Origin: an uncultured Bacteroidota bacterium
Lineage (GTDB): Bacteria; Bacteroidota; Bacteroidia; Bacteroidales; FEN-979
NCBI GenBank assembly: GCA_937862805.1
Contig: CALMDO010000251.1
Coordinates: 1 to 53,880 of the forward strand
DNA length: 53,880 nt
Reading direction: 5' to 3'
Below, piece by piece: positions 37,594 through 46,659 of the stretch. Position 1 is the stretch's first letter; each line of letters begins with the position of its first letter. The notes under the pieces are model-generated. The model searched no databases. It worked only from the letters and a program-made list of their open reading frames with translations, and had not been told where the DNA came from. Position numbers and translations under genes: made by a program.

Positions 37594-40196
37594 TTCATGA
37601 TATCCGTTATATTCTCAAATGACAACTTACCGTCCTTTTCATCTAACCGGATGACCGTTTCTTTATCCACTTTCCCTTCCAGGATCTTTTTCGACAGTTC
37701 ATTCAGCACATATTTTTGAAGGACCCTTTTAATGGGACGGGCTCCATACTGGGGATCAAATCCAATGGATGCCAGATGACGGATGGCAGCAGCGGTTGCT
37801 TCAAGTCGGATGTCATTCTTTTCAAGCATTTTCCTGATGAGGTTGACCTGCAACGTCACTACCTGTTCAATCTCTTCACGGGTCAGCGGCTGGAACATGA
37901 TGATTTCATCTACCCGGTTCAGAAATTCCGGGCGGATGCTTTTTTTCAGCAGATCGAATACCTGTTCCCGGGTACGGCTCAGGAGATCTGACCGGTTGTC
38001 ATCATTGACCTTCTCAAGGTTTTCCCGGATGATCGTCGAGCCGATATTAGAGGTCATGATGATGATTGTGTTCTTGAAATCCACCGTCCTGCCTTTGTTA
38101 TCGGTCAGCCGGCCATCATCAAGGACCTGCAGGAGAATGTTGAAAACATCGGGATGTGCTTTCTCAATCTCATCCAAAAGTACCACTGCATAAGGTTTTC
38201 GCCTGACTGCTTCAGTCAGTTGTCCGCTCTCTTCGTAACCAACATATCCCGGAGGGGCTCCGATCAACCTTGATACGGTGTGTCGTTCCTGGTATTCTGA
38301 CATGTCGATCCGTACCATGTTACTTTCATTGTTGAACAGAAACTCAGCAAGGGCTTTGGCTAATTCAGACTTTCCGACCCCGGTGGTTCCAAGAAAGATG
38401 AATGAACCGATGGGCCGTTTGCTGTCCTGCAATCCTGCACGACTGCGACGGATGGCATCTGCAATGGCACCGATCGCTTCCTCCTGTCCTACAACCCGCA
38501 TGTGAAGCTCAGTCTCAAGGTTCAGCAACTTCTGCCTTTCGCTCATCAGCATCCTGGAAACCGGAATGCCCGTCCACCGGGCTACCACCTCGGCGATCTC
38601 TTCTGTCCCGACCTCCTCGTTGACCATCGGGTTATCTTTCTGTATTTCAGAAAGTCTCTCTTTGTATTCACCGATCTCTTTTTCAGCTTGCGGAATTTTT
38701 CCGTACCGGATTTCGGCCACCTTGCCCAGATCACCTGAGCGGTTGGCCTGATCGGCTTCCAGCTTGAGGGTCTCAATCTCTTTTTTTCTTGATTGGATTT
38801 GTTCGACCAGCTCTTTCTCTGATTTCCAACGGGCCCGCAGGCTCTGTTCCTCGGCTTTGAGGTTTGCGATCTCCTGGTTCAAAGCTTTCAGCCGCTCTTC
38901 ATCGTTTTCCCTTTTGATGGCTTCCCGTTCAATTTCCATCTGTCGCAGCTTTCTCCCGCTTTTTTCCAACTCTTCCGGCAGGCTGTTGATCTCCAATCGC
39001 AGCTTCGAAGCTGCTTCATCAATCAGGTCAATGGCTTTGTCGGGAAGAAACCTGTCGGAAATGTACCGCTGTGACAGTTCCACAGCAGCAATGATGGCTT
39101 CATCTTTGATTCTTACATGATGGTGGGTTTCGTAACGCTCTTTCAGACCCCGTAAAATCGAAATGGCATCCAGCGTATCAGGTTCATTGACCATGACCGG
39201 CTGAAATCTTCTTTCCAGCGCCTTGTCCTTTTCAAAATATTTTTGATATTCCTTCAACGTAGTCGCCCCGATGGCCCGCAGTTCGCCCCGTGCCAATGCC
39301 GGTTTCAGGATGTTTGCTGCATCCATGGCCCCTTCAGAAGCTCCGGCCCCAACCAAAGTATGGATCTCGTCGATGAATAAAACAATCTCGCCATCTGCAT
39401 GGATGACCTCATGGATCACACTCTTCAACCGTTCTTCAAATTCGCCCTTATACTTTGCTCCTGCAATCAGGGATCCCATATCCAGACTGAATATCTGTTT
39501 GGTTTTCAGATTTTCAGGCACATCCCCATCGATGATCCGATGGGCTAATCCCTCCGCGATGGCGGTCTTACCGACCCCCGGTTCACCAATGAGGATCGGG
39601 TTATTCTTGGTACGCCTTGATAAAATCTGAAGTATTCGACGGATCTCTTCATCACGGCCGATCACCGGATCCAACTTGCCCTCCCGTGCCAGATCATTCA
39701 GGTTCTTCGCGTATTTATTCAGGGCATTGTAGGTTTCCTCTGCAGTCTGACTTTTGACAGTGCTTCCCTGCCGCAATTGACGCACCGCAGCCTTCAAATC
39801 TTTCTCAGTCACACCGCTCTCTTTCATCAGTCGCGAAACAGGGTCGTTGACTTCCAAAAGACCCAAAAGGATGTGTTCGAGAGAGACAAACTCATCGTTC
39901 ATTGTTTTAGCAATGGTGACGGCTTTTTGCAATGCTTTGGTGGTTTCCTGAGAAAGATATTGCTCTCCGCCACTGACCCGCGGAAGGGACTCGAGCAATT
40001 TATCTGCAGCATTGGAGAACAAGGTGGGGTTAACATCCATTTTTTTCAGCAGATAGGGAACCACATGTTCATCAACTGCAAGCAATCCTTTGAGTAAATG
40101 GATGTTCTCAATCGCTTGATGCTGATATGCCCCGGCAATCTCCTGGGCCTTCTGCACAGCCTCTTGTGCCTTAATGGTGAAATTATTGAAATTCAT
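37590..40196 (-). CDS. clpB: ATP-dependent disaggregase ClpB
   Basis: 868 residues from the ATG at 40196; the extra 31 codons to 40289 are not conserved-looking. Pulls proteins out of aggregates with DnaK. Clp-N domain; first AAA+ with Walker A G-E-P-G-V-G-K-T and a coiled-coil M-domain rich in E/K/R; second AAA+ with G-T-T-G-V-G-K-S and D-E-I-E-K-A-H. The M-domain separates ClpB from ClpA/ClpC. No CIRCE or clear -7 box upstream, so heat control is not visible. Confidence 0.95.
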   Translation of the reverse strand: MNFNNFTIKAQEAVQKAQEIAGAYQHQAIENIHLLKGLLAVDEHVVPYLLKKMDVNPTLFSNAADKLLESLPRVSGGEQYLSQETTKALQKAVTIAKTMNDEFVSLEHILLGLLEVNDPVSRLMKESGVTEKDLKAAVRQLRQGSTVKSQTAEETYNALNKYAKNLNDLAREGKLDPVIGRDEEIRRILQILSRRTKNNPILIGEPGVGKTAIAEGLAHRIIDGDVPENLKTKQIFSLDMGSLIAGAKYKGEFEERLKSVIHEVIHADGEIVLFIDEIHTLVGAGASEGAMDAANILKPALARGELRAIGATTLKEYQKYFEKDKALERRFQPVMVNEPDTLDAISILRGLKERYETHHHVRIKDEAIIAAVELSQRYISDRFLPDKAIDLIDEAASKLRLEINSLPEELEKSGRKLRQMEIEREAIKRENDEERLKALNQEIANLKAEEQSLRARWKSEKELVEQIQSRKKEIETLKLEADQANRSGDLGKVAEIRYGKIPQAEKEIGEYKERLSEIQKDNPMVNEEVGTEEIAEVVARWTGIPVSRMLMSERQKLLNLETELHMRVVGQEEAIGAIADAIRRSRAGLQDSKRPIGSFIFLGTTGVGKSELAKALAEFLFNNESNMVRIDMSEYQERHTVSRLIGAPPGYVGYEESGQLTEAVRRKPYAVVLLDEIEKAHPDVFNILLQVLDDGRLTDNKGRTVDFKNTIIIMTSNIGSTIIRENLEKVNDDNRSDLLSRTREQVFDLLKKSIRPEFLNRVDEIIMFQPLTREEIEQVVTLQVNLIRKMLEKNDIRLEATAAAIRHLASIGFDPQYGARPIKRVLQKYVLNELSKKILEGKVDKETVIRLDEKDGKLSFENITDIMN

Positions 40197-40506
40197 TTGG
40201 TTATAATTTTCTAATGAAATCCATGATCTTTTTTCAGGTTTTCTTTGAACTGTGGTGAAGCCATCAATCCCTTTGCCAGATCGGCACATTCCTGAAAAAC
40301 AGGAAAATGTGACAGGCCGTTCCTGTTCTTTCCGCCTTTTTGACTGATTTTTCCCCTTATTACCCCGAATGCTGATATCCGATGGTCAAAAAACAGCTAT
40401 AAGGGTCAGGCACGGGTCTTTAAATGACTCCTTTCGGACTTCCCGAACACTAAAACTGTTCACTTCCCGTTAATTCAATAATCACCAACCTTTTCAAAGT
40501 TTTTTT
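40197..40506. other. Intergenic stretch between clpB and the T9SS cargo gene
   Basis: No gene recognised. It holds two adjacent hairpins: CACATT-CCTG / CAGG-aa-AATGTG (40285-40311) and ACAGG / CCTGT (40312-40326). Their position well upstream of both genes could be regulatory or chance. Confidence 0.3.
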
Positions 40507-40514
40507 TACCTTTG
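40507..40514 (+). promoter_or_regulatory. -7 promoter box for the T9SS cargo gene
   Basis: TACCTTTG, exact match, 20 bases before the ATG at 40535; it argues against the TTG start at 40523. Confidence 0.5.
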
Positions 40515-40534
40515 CTTCGCTTTTGATATTGCCG

Positions 40535-41683
40535 ATGAAACATGCCCTGCTGATTCTCTTTTTTTTCATCGCATGCCTTGCCCAGGCGCAACCTGTGCTG
40601 ACTGTCACCCCGTCAGATGCAATCGTGTGCCCTCGCGACAGTGCTGTCTTTGTTGCCGGTTATGATACCACTTTCCATGGTACAATGACCTATCAATGGT
40701 ACCGGAACGGGTTGAAAATTAACGGCGCCATTGATTCCTTATACCGAATTCTGCATGTTACCAGAGCCGATACGGGATTTTATCACTGCGTCGGAATTTT
40801 CATTGCCCCGGGAATCAACGATACTCTGTCCAGTAACCTCGCCCATCTGCGAATGTACCCGGAAATAAGGCTTGATACTTTATACCGCTACAACGCCCTG
40901 GGTTGTTTCATTGAATGCAAGGGACAATTCTTTGCCAGGGTCGATCGGCACTCGGGAACCCCGTGGCCCGTTTCCCCTTATTATATCTACAATTGGCATG
41001 CGGGTAAGGCGCCCGATGATACCATCGTATTAGGACTTTGTCCGAGCCTCAGACCTTATCACCTCACCATTACCGATTCTGTTGGATGTACCTTTGACAC
41101 AACCTACCTGGTTGACTACCTCAAATCACCCAAAGTGACCTTCACGATGCTTCCCAAAGATACGGTTTACCTTACCAATCCCAATATCCAGGTTGCATTT
41201 CCTGACTCAATGAAGCAATACATCTCCAACTGGAAGTGGGATTTCGGCGACAACATCAAGGTGCCCAACGAAAATCCCCTGAACCATACTTACAGCAACT
41301 CCGGGAAATACAAGGTGATGCTCAGTTTTACGGATATCAACGGATGTGATACGACCATCACCGATACGATCACCGTCAAAGTGGCTGAACTGAAGATCCC
41401 CAATGTCTTCACCCCCAATGGCGATGGGATCAACGATGACTTCTCCATCGAAATCAATGGATCGGGAAAAGAGGTAGATTACCGGGAGGCCTACAAGAGC
41501 AATGAATTGGTGGTGATGGACCGGTGGGGACGAAAAGTCTTTTCCGCCTCCAATTACAAAAGTGGTGACTGGGCAGGTGAAAATCTTTCTGACGGAACCT
41601 ATTTTTATGTGCTCAAATGCATTGGTGAGTGGGGAAACGATGTTTTCAGGGGATCTGTCGCCATACTCCGAAGTGCCCCCTGA
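40535..41683 (+). CDS. Secreted Ig/PKD protein with T9SS type-B C-terminal domain
   Basis: 382 residues. Signal peptide (about 1-19, ending A-Q-A-Q), an Ig-like domain with Y-Q-W-Y-R-N-G and A-D-T-G-F-Y-H-C, a middle region, a PKD domain (W-D-F-G-D, H-T-Y-S-N-S-G) and a C-terminal sorting domain beginning I-P-N-V-F-T-P-N-G-D-G-I-N-D-D-F and ending W-G-R-K-V-F, D-G-T-Y-F-Y. The last is the gliding-motility C-terminal/CHU-C signal for type IX secretion. The product is thus exported to the surface; its ligand is unknown. Confidence 0.92.
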   Translation: MKHALLILFFFIACLAQAQPVLTVTPSDAIVCPRDSAVFVAGYDTTFHGTMTYQWYRNGLKINGAIDSLYRILHVTRADTGFYHCVGIFIAPGINDTLSSNLAHLRMYPEIRLDTLYRYNALGCFIECKGQFFARVDRHSGTPWPVSPYYIYNWHAGKAPDDTIVLGLCPSLRPYHLTITDSVGCTFDTTYLVDYLKSPKVTFTMLPKDTVYLTNPNIQVAFPDSMKQYISNWKWDFGDNIKVPNENPLNHTYSNSGKYKVMLSFTDINGCDTTITDTITVKVAELKIPNVFTPNGDGINDDFSIEINGSGKEVDYREAYKSNELVVMDRWGRKVFSASNYKSGDWAGENLSDGTYFYVLKCIGEWGNDVFRGSVAILRSAP

Positions 41684-41686
41684 CCT

Positions 41687-42919
41687 TCAGTGTAAAAGTG
41701 CCCTGATATAAAACCCTGGCCGGGTCAGTTTTTTCTTTGCTTTTTCACTCGTGTAAATGGCTGTAAGGAGTTCCTTTAAATCAGGATTTTTACTGGCTTT
41801 ATTCACGACAAAGTTGAACAACCATGGAAAACCTGCCAACCGCTGAAGGAGCGCAGATGTTTTGAATTCACCCACCACCCTCCGGTGCAGATGATGGTCA
41901 TAATCCTTCAGGGCAGTATCACTAAAATCCCCTTTGTGAAAACAGCTCCTGATCGTCTCGGCCGCAATTTCTCCGGAAGCCATGGCATTACCGATACCCT
42001 CCCCGCTGAAAGGATCCACCAAAAAAGCGGCATCCCCTAACAAAAGGATGCGGTGACCCGAACGACGAATCCTGGCGGTGCCCAGGGGGAGAAGATGGGC
42101 CTGAATCGGGGCGAGTTGACGGGCATTGCGAAACCTTGCAGCAAGCGCCGGATGGCTCTTTACCAGATCCGACAACAGAGGACCTAACGCTGCTTTCTGC
42201 CTGATCACCTGGTCTTGCCGCCATCCCAATCCTACATTGAAACGCCCCTCACCGACAGGAAAGATCCATACATAACCCGGCAGCACCGTTTTCAGAAAGA
42301 TCAGTTCGATCAGCCTCTCGTGAAAATCTCCCGAAATATTCTCGAAATAAGTTCGAACCCCTAAACTGTAATGTTTTTTTTCGAATGTTTCAGGGTTGAG
42401 TAGGTTTCTTAAGCGGGAGTTAACACCGTCGGCCCCCGCCACTATTTTTGCTCTGAAACACCGGTTCTCCGTAAAAACCATCATCCCGTCAGGATGCTCT
42501 TTTGCATTGGCAAAGCTTTCTTTCTGAAAAAAATGAATGTTCCTGAAAGACTCAACCCTGCTAATAAGAAAATGGTCAAATGTCGTACGGTCACACAGGT
42601 ATCCACCCGTCATGGGACCTGAGGGTCGGGATGGATGAAAGGGGAGGTCAATATGTTTCAGATTGGGCGCAACAAAGCGAATCCCGTCGCAGGGAACGAT
42701 ACCGGGGATCTTCAGAAACTCTTGTAAAGTATCTCCCGGGAGTCTGCTTAAGACCCTCATCACCTTCCCGCTCAGCGCGTCCCCGCATATCTTATAACGC
42801 GGAAATTCCGCTTTATCGATCACCCCGATTTTCATTCCCGTGGGCGCCAGGCAGAGAGCGAGGACTGCTCCTGCAGGGCCTGCCCCGGCAATCAGTACAT
42901 CATAATCTTCCGGCGCCAT
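41687..42919 (-). CDS. Geranylgeranyl-reductase-family FAD oxidoreductase
   Basis: 410 residues. FAD-binding G-A-G-P-A-G-A (12-18), the P-R-Y-K-I-C-G-D-A region (about 40-48) and G-D-A-A-F-L-V-D-P-F-S-G-E-G-I-G (about 290-305), all shared by geranylgeranyl reductases and PHBH-type flavoproteins. The family reduces isoprenoid double bonds or hydroxylates aromatics; in Bacteroidota the substrate may be menaquinone-like or archaeal-lipid-like chains but is not established. No neighbouring isoprenoid gene. Confidence 0.88.
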   Translation of the reverse strand: MAPEDYDVLIAGAGPAGAVLALCLAPTGMKIGVIDKAEFPRYKICGDALSGKVMRVLSRLPGDTLQEFLKIPGIVPCDGIRFVAPNLKHIDLPFHPSRPSGPMTGGYLCDRTTFDHFLISRVESFRNIHFFQKESFANAKEHPDGMMVFTENRCFRAKIVAGADGVNSRLRNLLNPETFEKKHYSLGVRTYFENISGDFHERLIELIFLKTVLPGYVWIFPVGEGRFNVGLGWRQDQVIRQKAALGPLLSDLVKSHPALAARFRNARQLAPIQAHLLPLGTARIRRSGHRILLLGDAAFLVDPFSGEGIGNAMASGEIAAETIRSCFHKGDFSDTALKDYDHHLHRRVVGEFKTSALLQRLAGFPWLFNFVVNKASKNPDLKELLTAIYTSEKAKKKLTRPGFYIRALLH

Positions 42920-42938
42920 GGCAATGTTTTATCACCTG

Positions 42939-42946
42939 CAAACATA
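42939..42946 (-). promoter_or_regulatory. -7 promoter box for the FAD oxidoreductase gene
   Basis: The complement reads TATGTTTG, exact match, 19 bases before the ATG; divergent from the nth promoter. Confidence 0.5.
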
Positions 42947-42970
42947 CATCTTTCCTTCTTTCTTTTTCCG

Positions 42971-42978
42971 TATTTTTG
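42971..42978 (+). promoter_or_regulatory. -7 promoter box for nth
   Basis: TATTTTTG ends 15 bases before the ATG at 42994 and rules out the longer frame that begins inside the divergent gene. Confidence 0.5.
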
Positions 42979-42993
42979 CCCCAAAACCGGGTA

Positions 42994-43638
42994 ATGAGAA
43001 AAAAGGAAAGATTTGAAAAAGTGATCGACTGGTTCCGGAACAACCGTCCGGATGCAACCACGGAACTGGGATATACCAATCCCTATCAACTTACTGTCGC
43101 CGTCATCCTCTCTGCACAATGTACCGATAAAAGGGTCAACCTCATCACTCCGGCCTTTTATGAAAAATTTCCGGACTTTAAGCAATTGGCTAACGCTCAA
43201 CCAGAAGCGGTGTTTCAACTGATAAAAAGTTGTTCTTACCCGAACAACAAAACCAAAAACCTGATTGGGATGGCCCAAAAGGTGATCAATGATTTTGGGG
43301 GAATACTTCCGACCGAAGTCGACACTTTACAAACGATTCCGGGGATCGGGAGGAAAACAGCCAACGTGTTAGCCTCTGTGTTATTTGATCAGCCCGTATT
43401 GGCTGTCGATACCCATGTATTCAGGGTGGCAGCCCGACTGGGCCTGACCAGCGGCGCTAAAACCCCGTTGCAAACGGAACAGCAACTCGTCCGGTTTATT
43501 CCGGAAGAACTTCGTTCCATTGCCCATCATTGGCTGATCCTGCATGGGAGGTCCACCTGTATTGCCCGGAAACCAAAGTGTCCCGAATGTGGATTGACTT
43601 CCTTGTGCCAGTATTACGAGAAACACCAGACCCTTTGA
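42994..43638 (+). CDS. nth: Endonuclease III
   Basis: 214 residues. Base-excision DNA glycosylase/AP-lyase for oxidised pyrimidines. Helix-hairpin-helix [11 protein letters not shown] with catalytic lysine K121, aspartate D139 in A-V-D-T-H-V-F-R-V, and the iron-sulfur cluster C189-x6-C196-x2-C199-x5-C205. A longer in-frame ORF (from 42580) covers the antisense of the neighbouring gene and is not real. Confidence 0.96.
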   Translation: MRKKERFEKVIDWFRNNRPDATTELGYTNPYQLTVAVILSAQCTDKRVNLITPAFYEKFPDFKQLANAQPEAVFQLIKSCSYPNNKTKNLIGMAQKVINDFGGILPTEVDTLQTIPGIGRKTANVLASVLFDQPVLAVDTHVFRVAARLGLTSGAKTPLQTEQQLVRFIPEELRSIAHHWLILHGRSTCIARKPKCPECGLTSLCQYYEKHQTL

Positions 43639-43689
43639 TTTTGTTGATAACTCATTGCGGGAGACAGCGGTAAATTTCAGAAAAACTGA

Positions 43690-43697
43690 TACTTTTG
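43690..43697 (+). promoter_or_regulatory. -7 promoter box for bcp
   Basis: TACTTTTG, exact match. The implied transcription start (about 43704) is after the first codons of the longer frame at 43702, so it supports the ATG at 43753. Confidence 0.5.
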
Positions 43698-43752
43698 AAC
43701 ATTGGTAAGAAAATTGGCCACGACCTGTAAAATCAAACAAAATTTTTTTCAA

Positions 43753-44229
43753 ATGAATGATTCTGAAAAAATAGCACTGGAATCAGGAGATAAAGCTCCC
43801 GATTTTTCGGCCCTGGATCATCAGGGCAACCTGATCAGCCTTTCAGGTTTTGCAGGGAAAAAACTGATACTCTATTTTTATCCCAAGGACAATACACCCG
43901 GTTGTACTGCAGAAGCCTGCGGCCTGAGGGACAATTATGCCTTGCTGAAAGATAAAGGATTTGATATTGTTGGAGTTAGCGCTGATGATGCCAGGTCACA
44001 CAAAAATTTTTCTGAAAAATTTGGATTACCTTTTCCCCTCATACCGGATTCAGGGAAAGAAATCCTCAGAAGTTACGGAGCCTGGGGTCCGAAAAAGCTC
44101 TATGGCCGGGAATATGAAGGTATTTTGCGAAAAACATTCGTGATCGACGAAAAAGGAAAGATCATGCATATCATCTCAAAAGTCGATACCAAAGATCCGG
44201 CCGGGCAGATTCTGAAATTTTTAAAATAA
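43753..44229 (+). CDS. bcp: Thioredoxin-dependent peroxiredoxin (BCP/PrxQ type)
   Basis: 158 residues from the ATG at 43753, the usual start; the 17 extra residues from 43702 are not typical. Reduces hydroperoxides; C51 is the peroxidatic and C56 the resolving cysteine (N-T-P-G-C-T-A-E-A-C). Other core motifs are F-Y-P-K-D (42-46) and S-A-D-D. It precedes recA by 45 bases and may be co-transcribed with it. Confidence 0.95.
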   Translation: MNDSEKIALESGDKAPDFSALDHQGNLISLSGFAGKKLILYFYPKDNTPGCTAEACGLRDNYALLKDKGFDIVGVSADDARSHKNFSEKFGLPFPLIPDSGKEILRSYGAWGPKKLYGREYEGILRKTFVIDEKGKIMHIISKVDTKDPAGQILKFLK

Positions 44230-44261
44230 CCACAACCGGAGAAAACCTTCACCGGCTATTC

Positions 44262-44267
44262 AGGAGG
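44262..44267 (+). promoter_or_regulatory. Strong Shine-Dalgarno for recA
   Basis: AGGAGG ends seven bases before the recA ATG. Most other genes here have none, so recA is unusual in this respect. Confidence 0.7.
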
Positions 44268-44274
44268 AACGAAC

Positions 44275-45279
44275 ATGACAAACGAAGTGAACAAGGAAAA
44301 GGTAAAAGCACTGCAGCTCACCCTTGACAAACTGGAAAAAACTTTCGGTAAAGGAACCATTATGCGCTTGGGCGATAACGCTATCGAAGCCGTTGAAGTT
44401 ATTTCGACGGGGTCTATCGGACTCAACGTGGCATTGGGTATCGGCGGACTGCCCAGAGGCAGGATCATTGAGATCTTTGGCCCGGAATCATCCGGAAAAA
44501 CGACACTGGCCATCCATGCCATTGCCGAGTCACAGAAAGCAGGTGGTATCGCTGCCTTCATTGATGCCGAGCACGCCTTTGACCGTTTTTACGCCCAAAA
44601 GCTGGGAGTGGATGTGGAAAACCTGCTGGTTTCACAACCCGATAACGGAGAACAGGCCCTTGAGATTACTGAAAACCTGATCCGTTCGGGAGCCATCGAT
44701 ATCATCGTGATCGACTCCGTGGCCGCCCTGACCCCCAGGAGTGAGATTGAAGGAGAGATGGGCGATTCCAAAATGGGGCTTCATGCACGATTGATGTCGC
44801 AGGCACTCAGAAAACTCACCGCAACAATCAGTAAAACAGCCACCTGTTGTATTTTTATCAACCAGCTCAGGGAAAAAATCGGTATTGTTTTCGGAAACCC
44901 TGAGACAACCACGGGGGGTAACGCACTGAAATTCTATGCCTCCGTAAGACTTGACATCCGAAAACAGACCCAGTTAAAAGACGGGGAGGAGACCTACGGC
45001 AACAGGGTAAAGGTGAAAGTAGTCAAGAACAAAGTGGCGCCACCATTCCGTAAGGCTGAATTTGACATCATTTTCGGGGAGGGGATATCACGCCCCTACG
45101 AAATCATTGACCTGGCAGTTGAAAACAACATCATTAAAAAGAGTGGATCGTGGTTTAGTTACGGTGATACCAAGCTGGGCCAGGGAAGGGATGCTGTGAA
45201 GAAACTCCTTCAGGATAATCCTGAACTCATGGAAGAACTTGAGAACAAGATCATGGAATTATTGAAGATTGTGAAATAA
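44275..45279 (+). CDS. recA: Recombinase RecA
   Basis: 334 residues. ATP-dependent strand exchange and SOS coprotease. Walker A G-P-E-S-S-G-K-T (69-76), Walker [11 protein letters not shown], loop L1 E-G-E-M-G-D and L2 [11 protein letters not shown]. The usual A-L-D-P-x-Y-A sequence reads A-F-D-R-F-Y-A here. The C-terminal acidic tail is short. The TPR lipoprotein gene begins at the base after its stop codon. Confidence 0.97.
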   Translation: MTNEVNKEKVKALQLTLDKLEKTFGKGTIMRLGDNAIEAVEVISTGSIGLNVALGIGGLPRGRIIEIFGPESSGKTTLAIHAIAESQKAGGIAAFIDAEHAFDRFYAQKLGVDVENLLVSQPDNGEQALEITENLIRSGAIDIIVIDSVAALTPRSEIEGEMGDSKMGLHARLMSQALRKLTATISKTATCCIFINQLREKIGIVFGNPETTTGGNALKFYASVRLDIRKQTQLKDGEETYGNRVKVKVVKNKVAPPFRKAEFDIIFGEGISRPYEIIDLAVENNIIKKSGSWFSYGDTKLGQGRDAVKKLLQDNPELMEELENKIMELLKIVK

Positions 45280-46302
45280 ATGCACCAAAAATTTTTTTTA
45301 ATACTGTCTTTCTCGCTGATACTGGCTATTGGTTGCAACCGCCCTTCCTCTCGCCAGGAAATCAGTGGTAATGATTCATTGACACTGAAACTGGAAACCC
45401 TGAATAAAAACCTCAGCGATGATCCTTCCAATCCTGACCTGTACAATGCCCGTGCCGCCTGTTATTTGGCAACCCACCAGTACGACAAAGCTTTGCAGGA
45501 TGTAAATAAGGCCATTTCCCTGAACAATCGCAACACGGCTTATTACATCACCCTTTCGGATATTTACCTTCTCATGGGCCAACCGCAGAACAGTCGCGAT
45601 GCCCTACTGACAGCGATACGGATCAATTCGGGAGATAAAGATGCCCTGCTTCGGTTGGCAAAGCTCTATCTGATTATGAAAGATTACAAGAACTGTTACG
45701 AAATGGTCCGTCAGGCCCTGTTGATCGACAATACACTTGCCCCGGCTTATTTTACCCGCGCCATCGGCATGCTCGAACAAGGCGACACCAACCGGGCGGT
45801 AACTGACCTGATGCAGGCTGTAGATAAGAATCAGAACTATTATGAAGCCTACGTTCAGTTAGGGGATCTCTTTGCCATGAAAAAAGATCCGCTTGCTGAA
45901 GCTTACCTGAAAAATGCGCTGAAATTAAGGCCCGACAGCCGGGAGGCATTGTACATGCTGGGCATGTTTTATCAGGAGACCGCCCACTACGAAAAAGCAA
46001 TTGAAACTTACCAGACATTAATCAGAACTGACCCATCCTTCAGAGAAGCGCCCTATAACATCGGCTATATATACCTGGTTTACCTGAAGGATTTCGCCAA
46101 AGCGATCCCCTTCTTCACCGCTTCCCTGGAAAGGGATCCTCAGTTTTATCAAGCATTATTCAACAGGGGATATGCTTATGAACTTTCAGGCGATTATAAA
46201 AACGCCGCTGACGATTACCAGCGTTCGCTTAAGATAAAAGTGAATTACGATAAAGCAGTGGAAGGGCTCAATCGGCTTGATAAAAAACAAATCAGGAAGT
46301 AA
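45280..46302 (+). CDS. TPR-repeat lipoprotein
   Basis: 340 residues. A signal sequence ends in the lipobox L-A-I-G-C (about 16-20), so the protein is lipid-anchored. The rest is about eight TPR repeats (A-L-Q-D-V-N-K-A-I-S-L-N; A-I-E-T-Y-Q-T-L-I-R-T-D-P). Its ATG is immediately after the recA stop (TAA-ATG), giving translational coupling. The end overlaps the convergent HPt gene by 11 bases. A periplasmic or outer-membrane scaffold is likely. Confidence 0.88.
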   Translation: MHQKFFLILSFSLILAIGCNRPSSRQEISGNDSLTLKLETLNKNLSDDPSNPDLYNARAACYLATHQYDKALQDVNKAISLNNRNTAYYITLSDIYLLMGQPQNSRDALLTAIRINSGDKDALLRLAKLYLIMKDYKNCYEMVRQALLIDNTLAPAYFTRAIGMLEQGDTNRAVTDLMQAVDKNQNYYEAYVQLGDLFAMKKDPLAEAYLKNALKLRPDSREALYMLGMFYQETAHYEKAIETYQTLIRTDPSFREAPYNIGYIYLVYLKDFAKAIPFFTASLERDPQFYQALFNRGYAYELSGDYKNAADDYQRSLKIKVNYDKAVEGLNRLDKKQIRK

Positions 46303-46636
46303 GTTCTGCCCGGATATTTTGCAATTCTTCCCTCAGGTTGCCAGTTGCTTTCTCAAGTTCTGAGAAGAGGCTTTCCAATCCATCTTCATCCTTGTTCTTG
46401 GCTTTTTCATCCAGCCTGCGGCTCAGCTCGATGGTTACCGGATCCATGAAGTTTGCGATAACACCTTTGAGGCTGTGGGCATGGAATTTTAACTGGTTGA
46501 AGTCCCTGATTGAAATATTTTCACGCAGGGCTTTAAACCGGTCCTCGTATTCCGATTCAAAAATATCGATGATCTCAACTATTATCTCCTTTTCAAAGTA
46601 CTGGAAGTTCTCATTAAATTTTGGACGGTCGATCAT
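46292..46636 (-). CDS. Histidine-containing phosphotransfer (HPt) protein
   Basis: 114 residues from the ATG at 46636; the frame to 46654 would begin with TTG inside the -7 box. A four-helix HPt domain with the phospho-histidine in H-A-H-S-L-K-G-V-I-A-N (about 51-61). It moves phosphate between receiver domains, but no receiver or hybrid kinase lies in the window, and the only kinase (9995-11662) is non-hybrid. It has its own promoter inside the end of the DUF5063 gene. Confidence 0.88.
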   Translation of the reverse strand: MIDRPKFNENFQYFEKEIIVEIIDIFESEYEDRFKALRENISIRDFNQLKFHAHSLKGVIANFMDPVTIELSRRLDEKAKNKDEDGLESLFSELEKATGNLREELQNIRAELTS

Positions 46637-46651
46637 AGCCTTGTTTTTAAG

Positions 46652-46659
46652 CAAAATTA
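46652..46659 (-). promoter_or_regulatory. -7 promoter box for the HPt gene
   Basis: The complement reads TAATTTTG, exact match, 15 bases before the ATG at 46636; it overlaps the last codon of the DUF5063 gene. Confidence 0.5.

Noticed and set aside
40197-40289. 31-residue extension of ClpB
   Set aside because: No promoter box and not part of the Clp-N fold, which begins M-N-F-N-N-F-T at 40196.
42580-42993. Extended N-terminus of the nth frame
   Set aside because: Covers antisense of the flavoprotein gene; the -7 box at 42971 and Nth length place the start at 42994.
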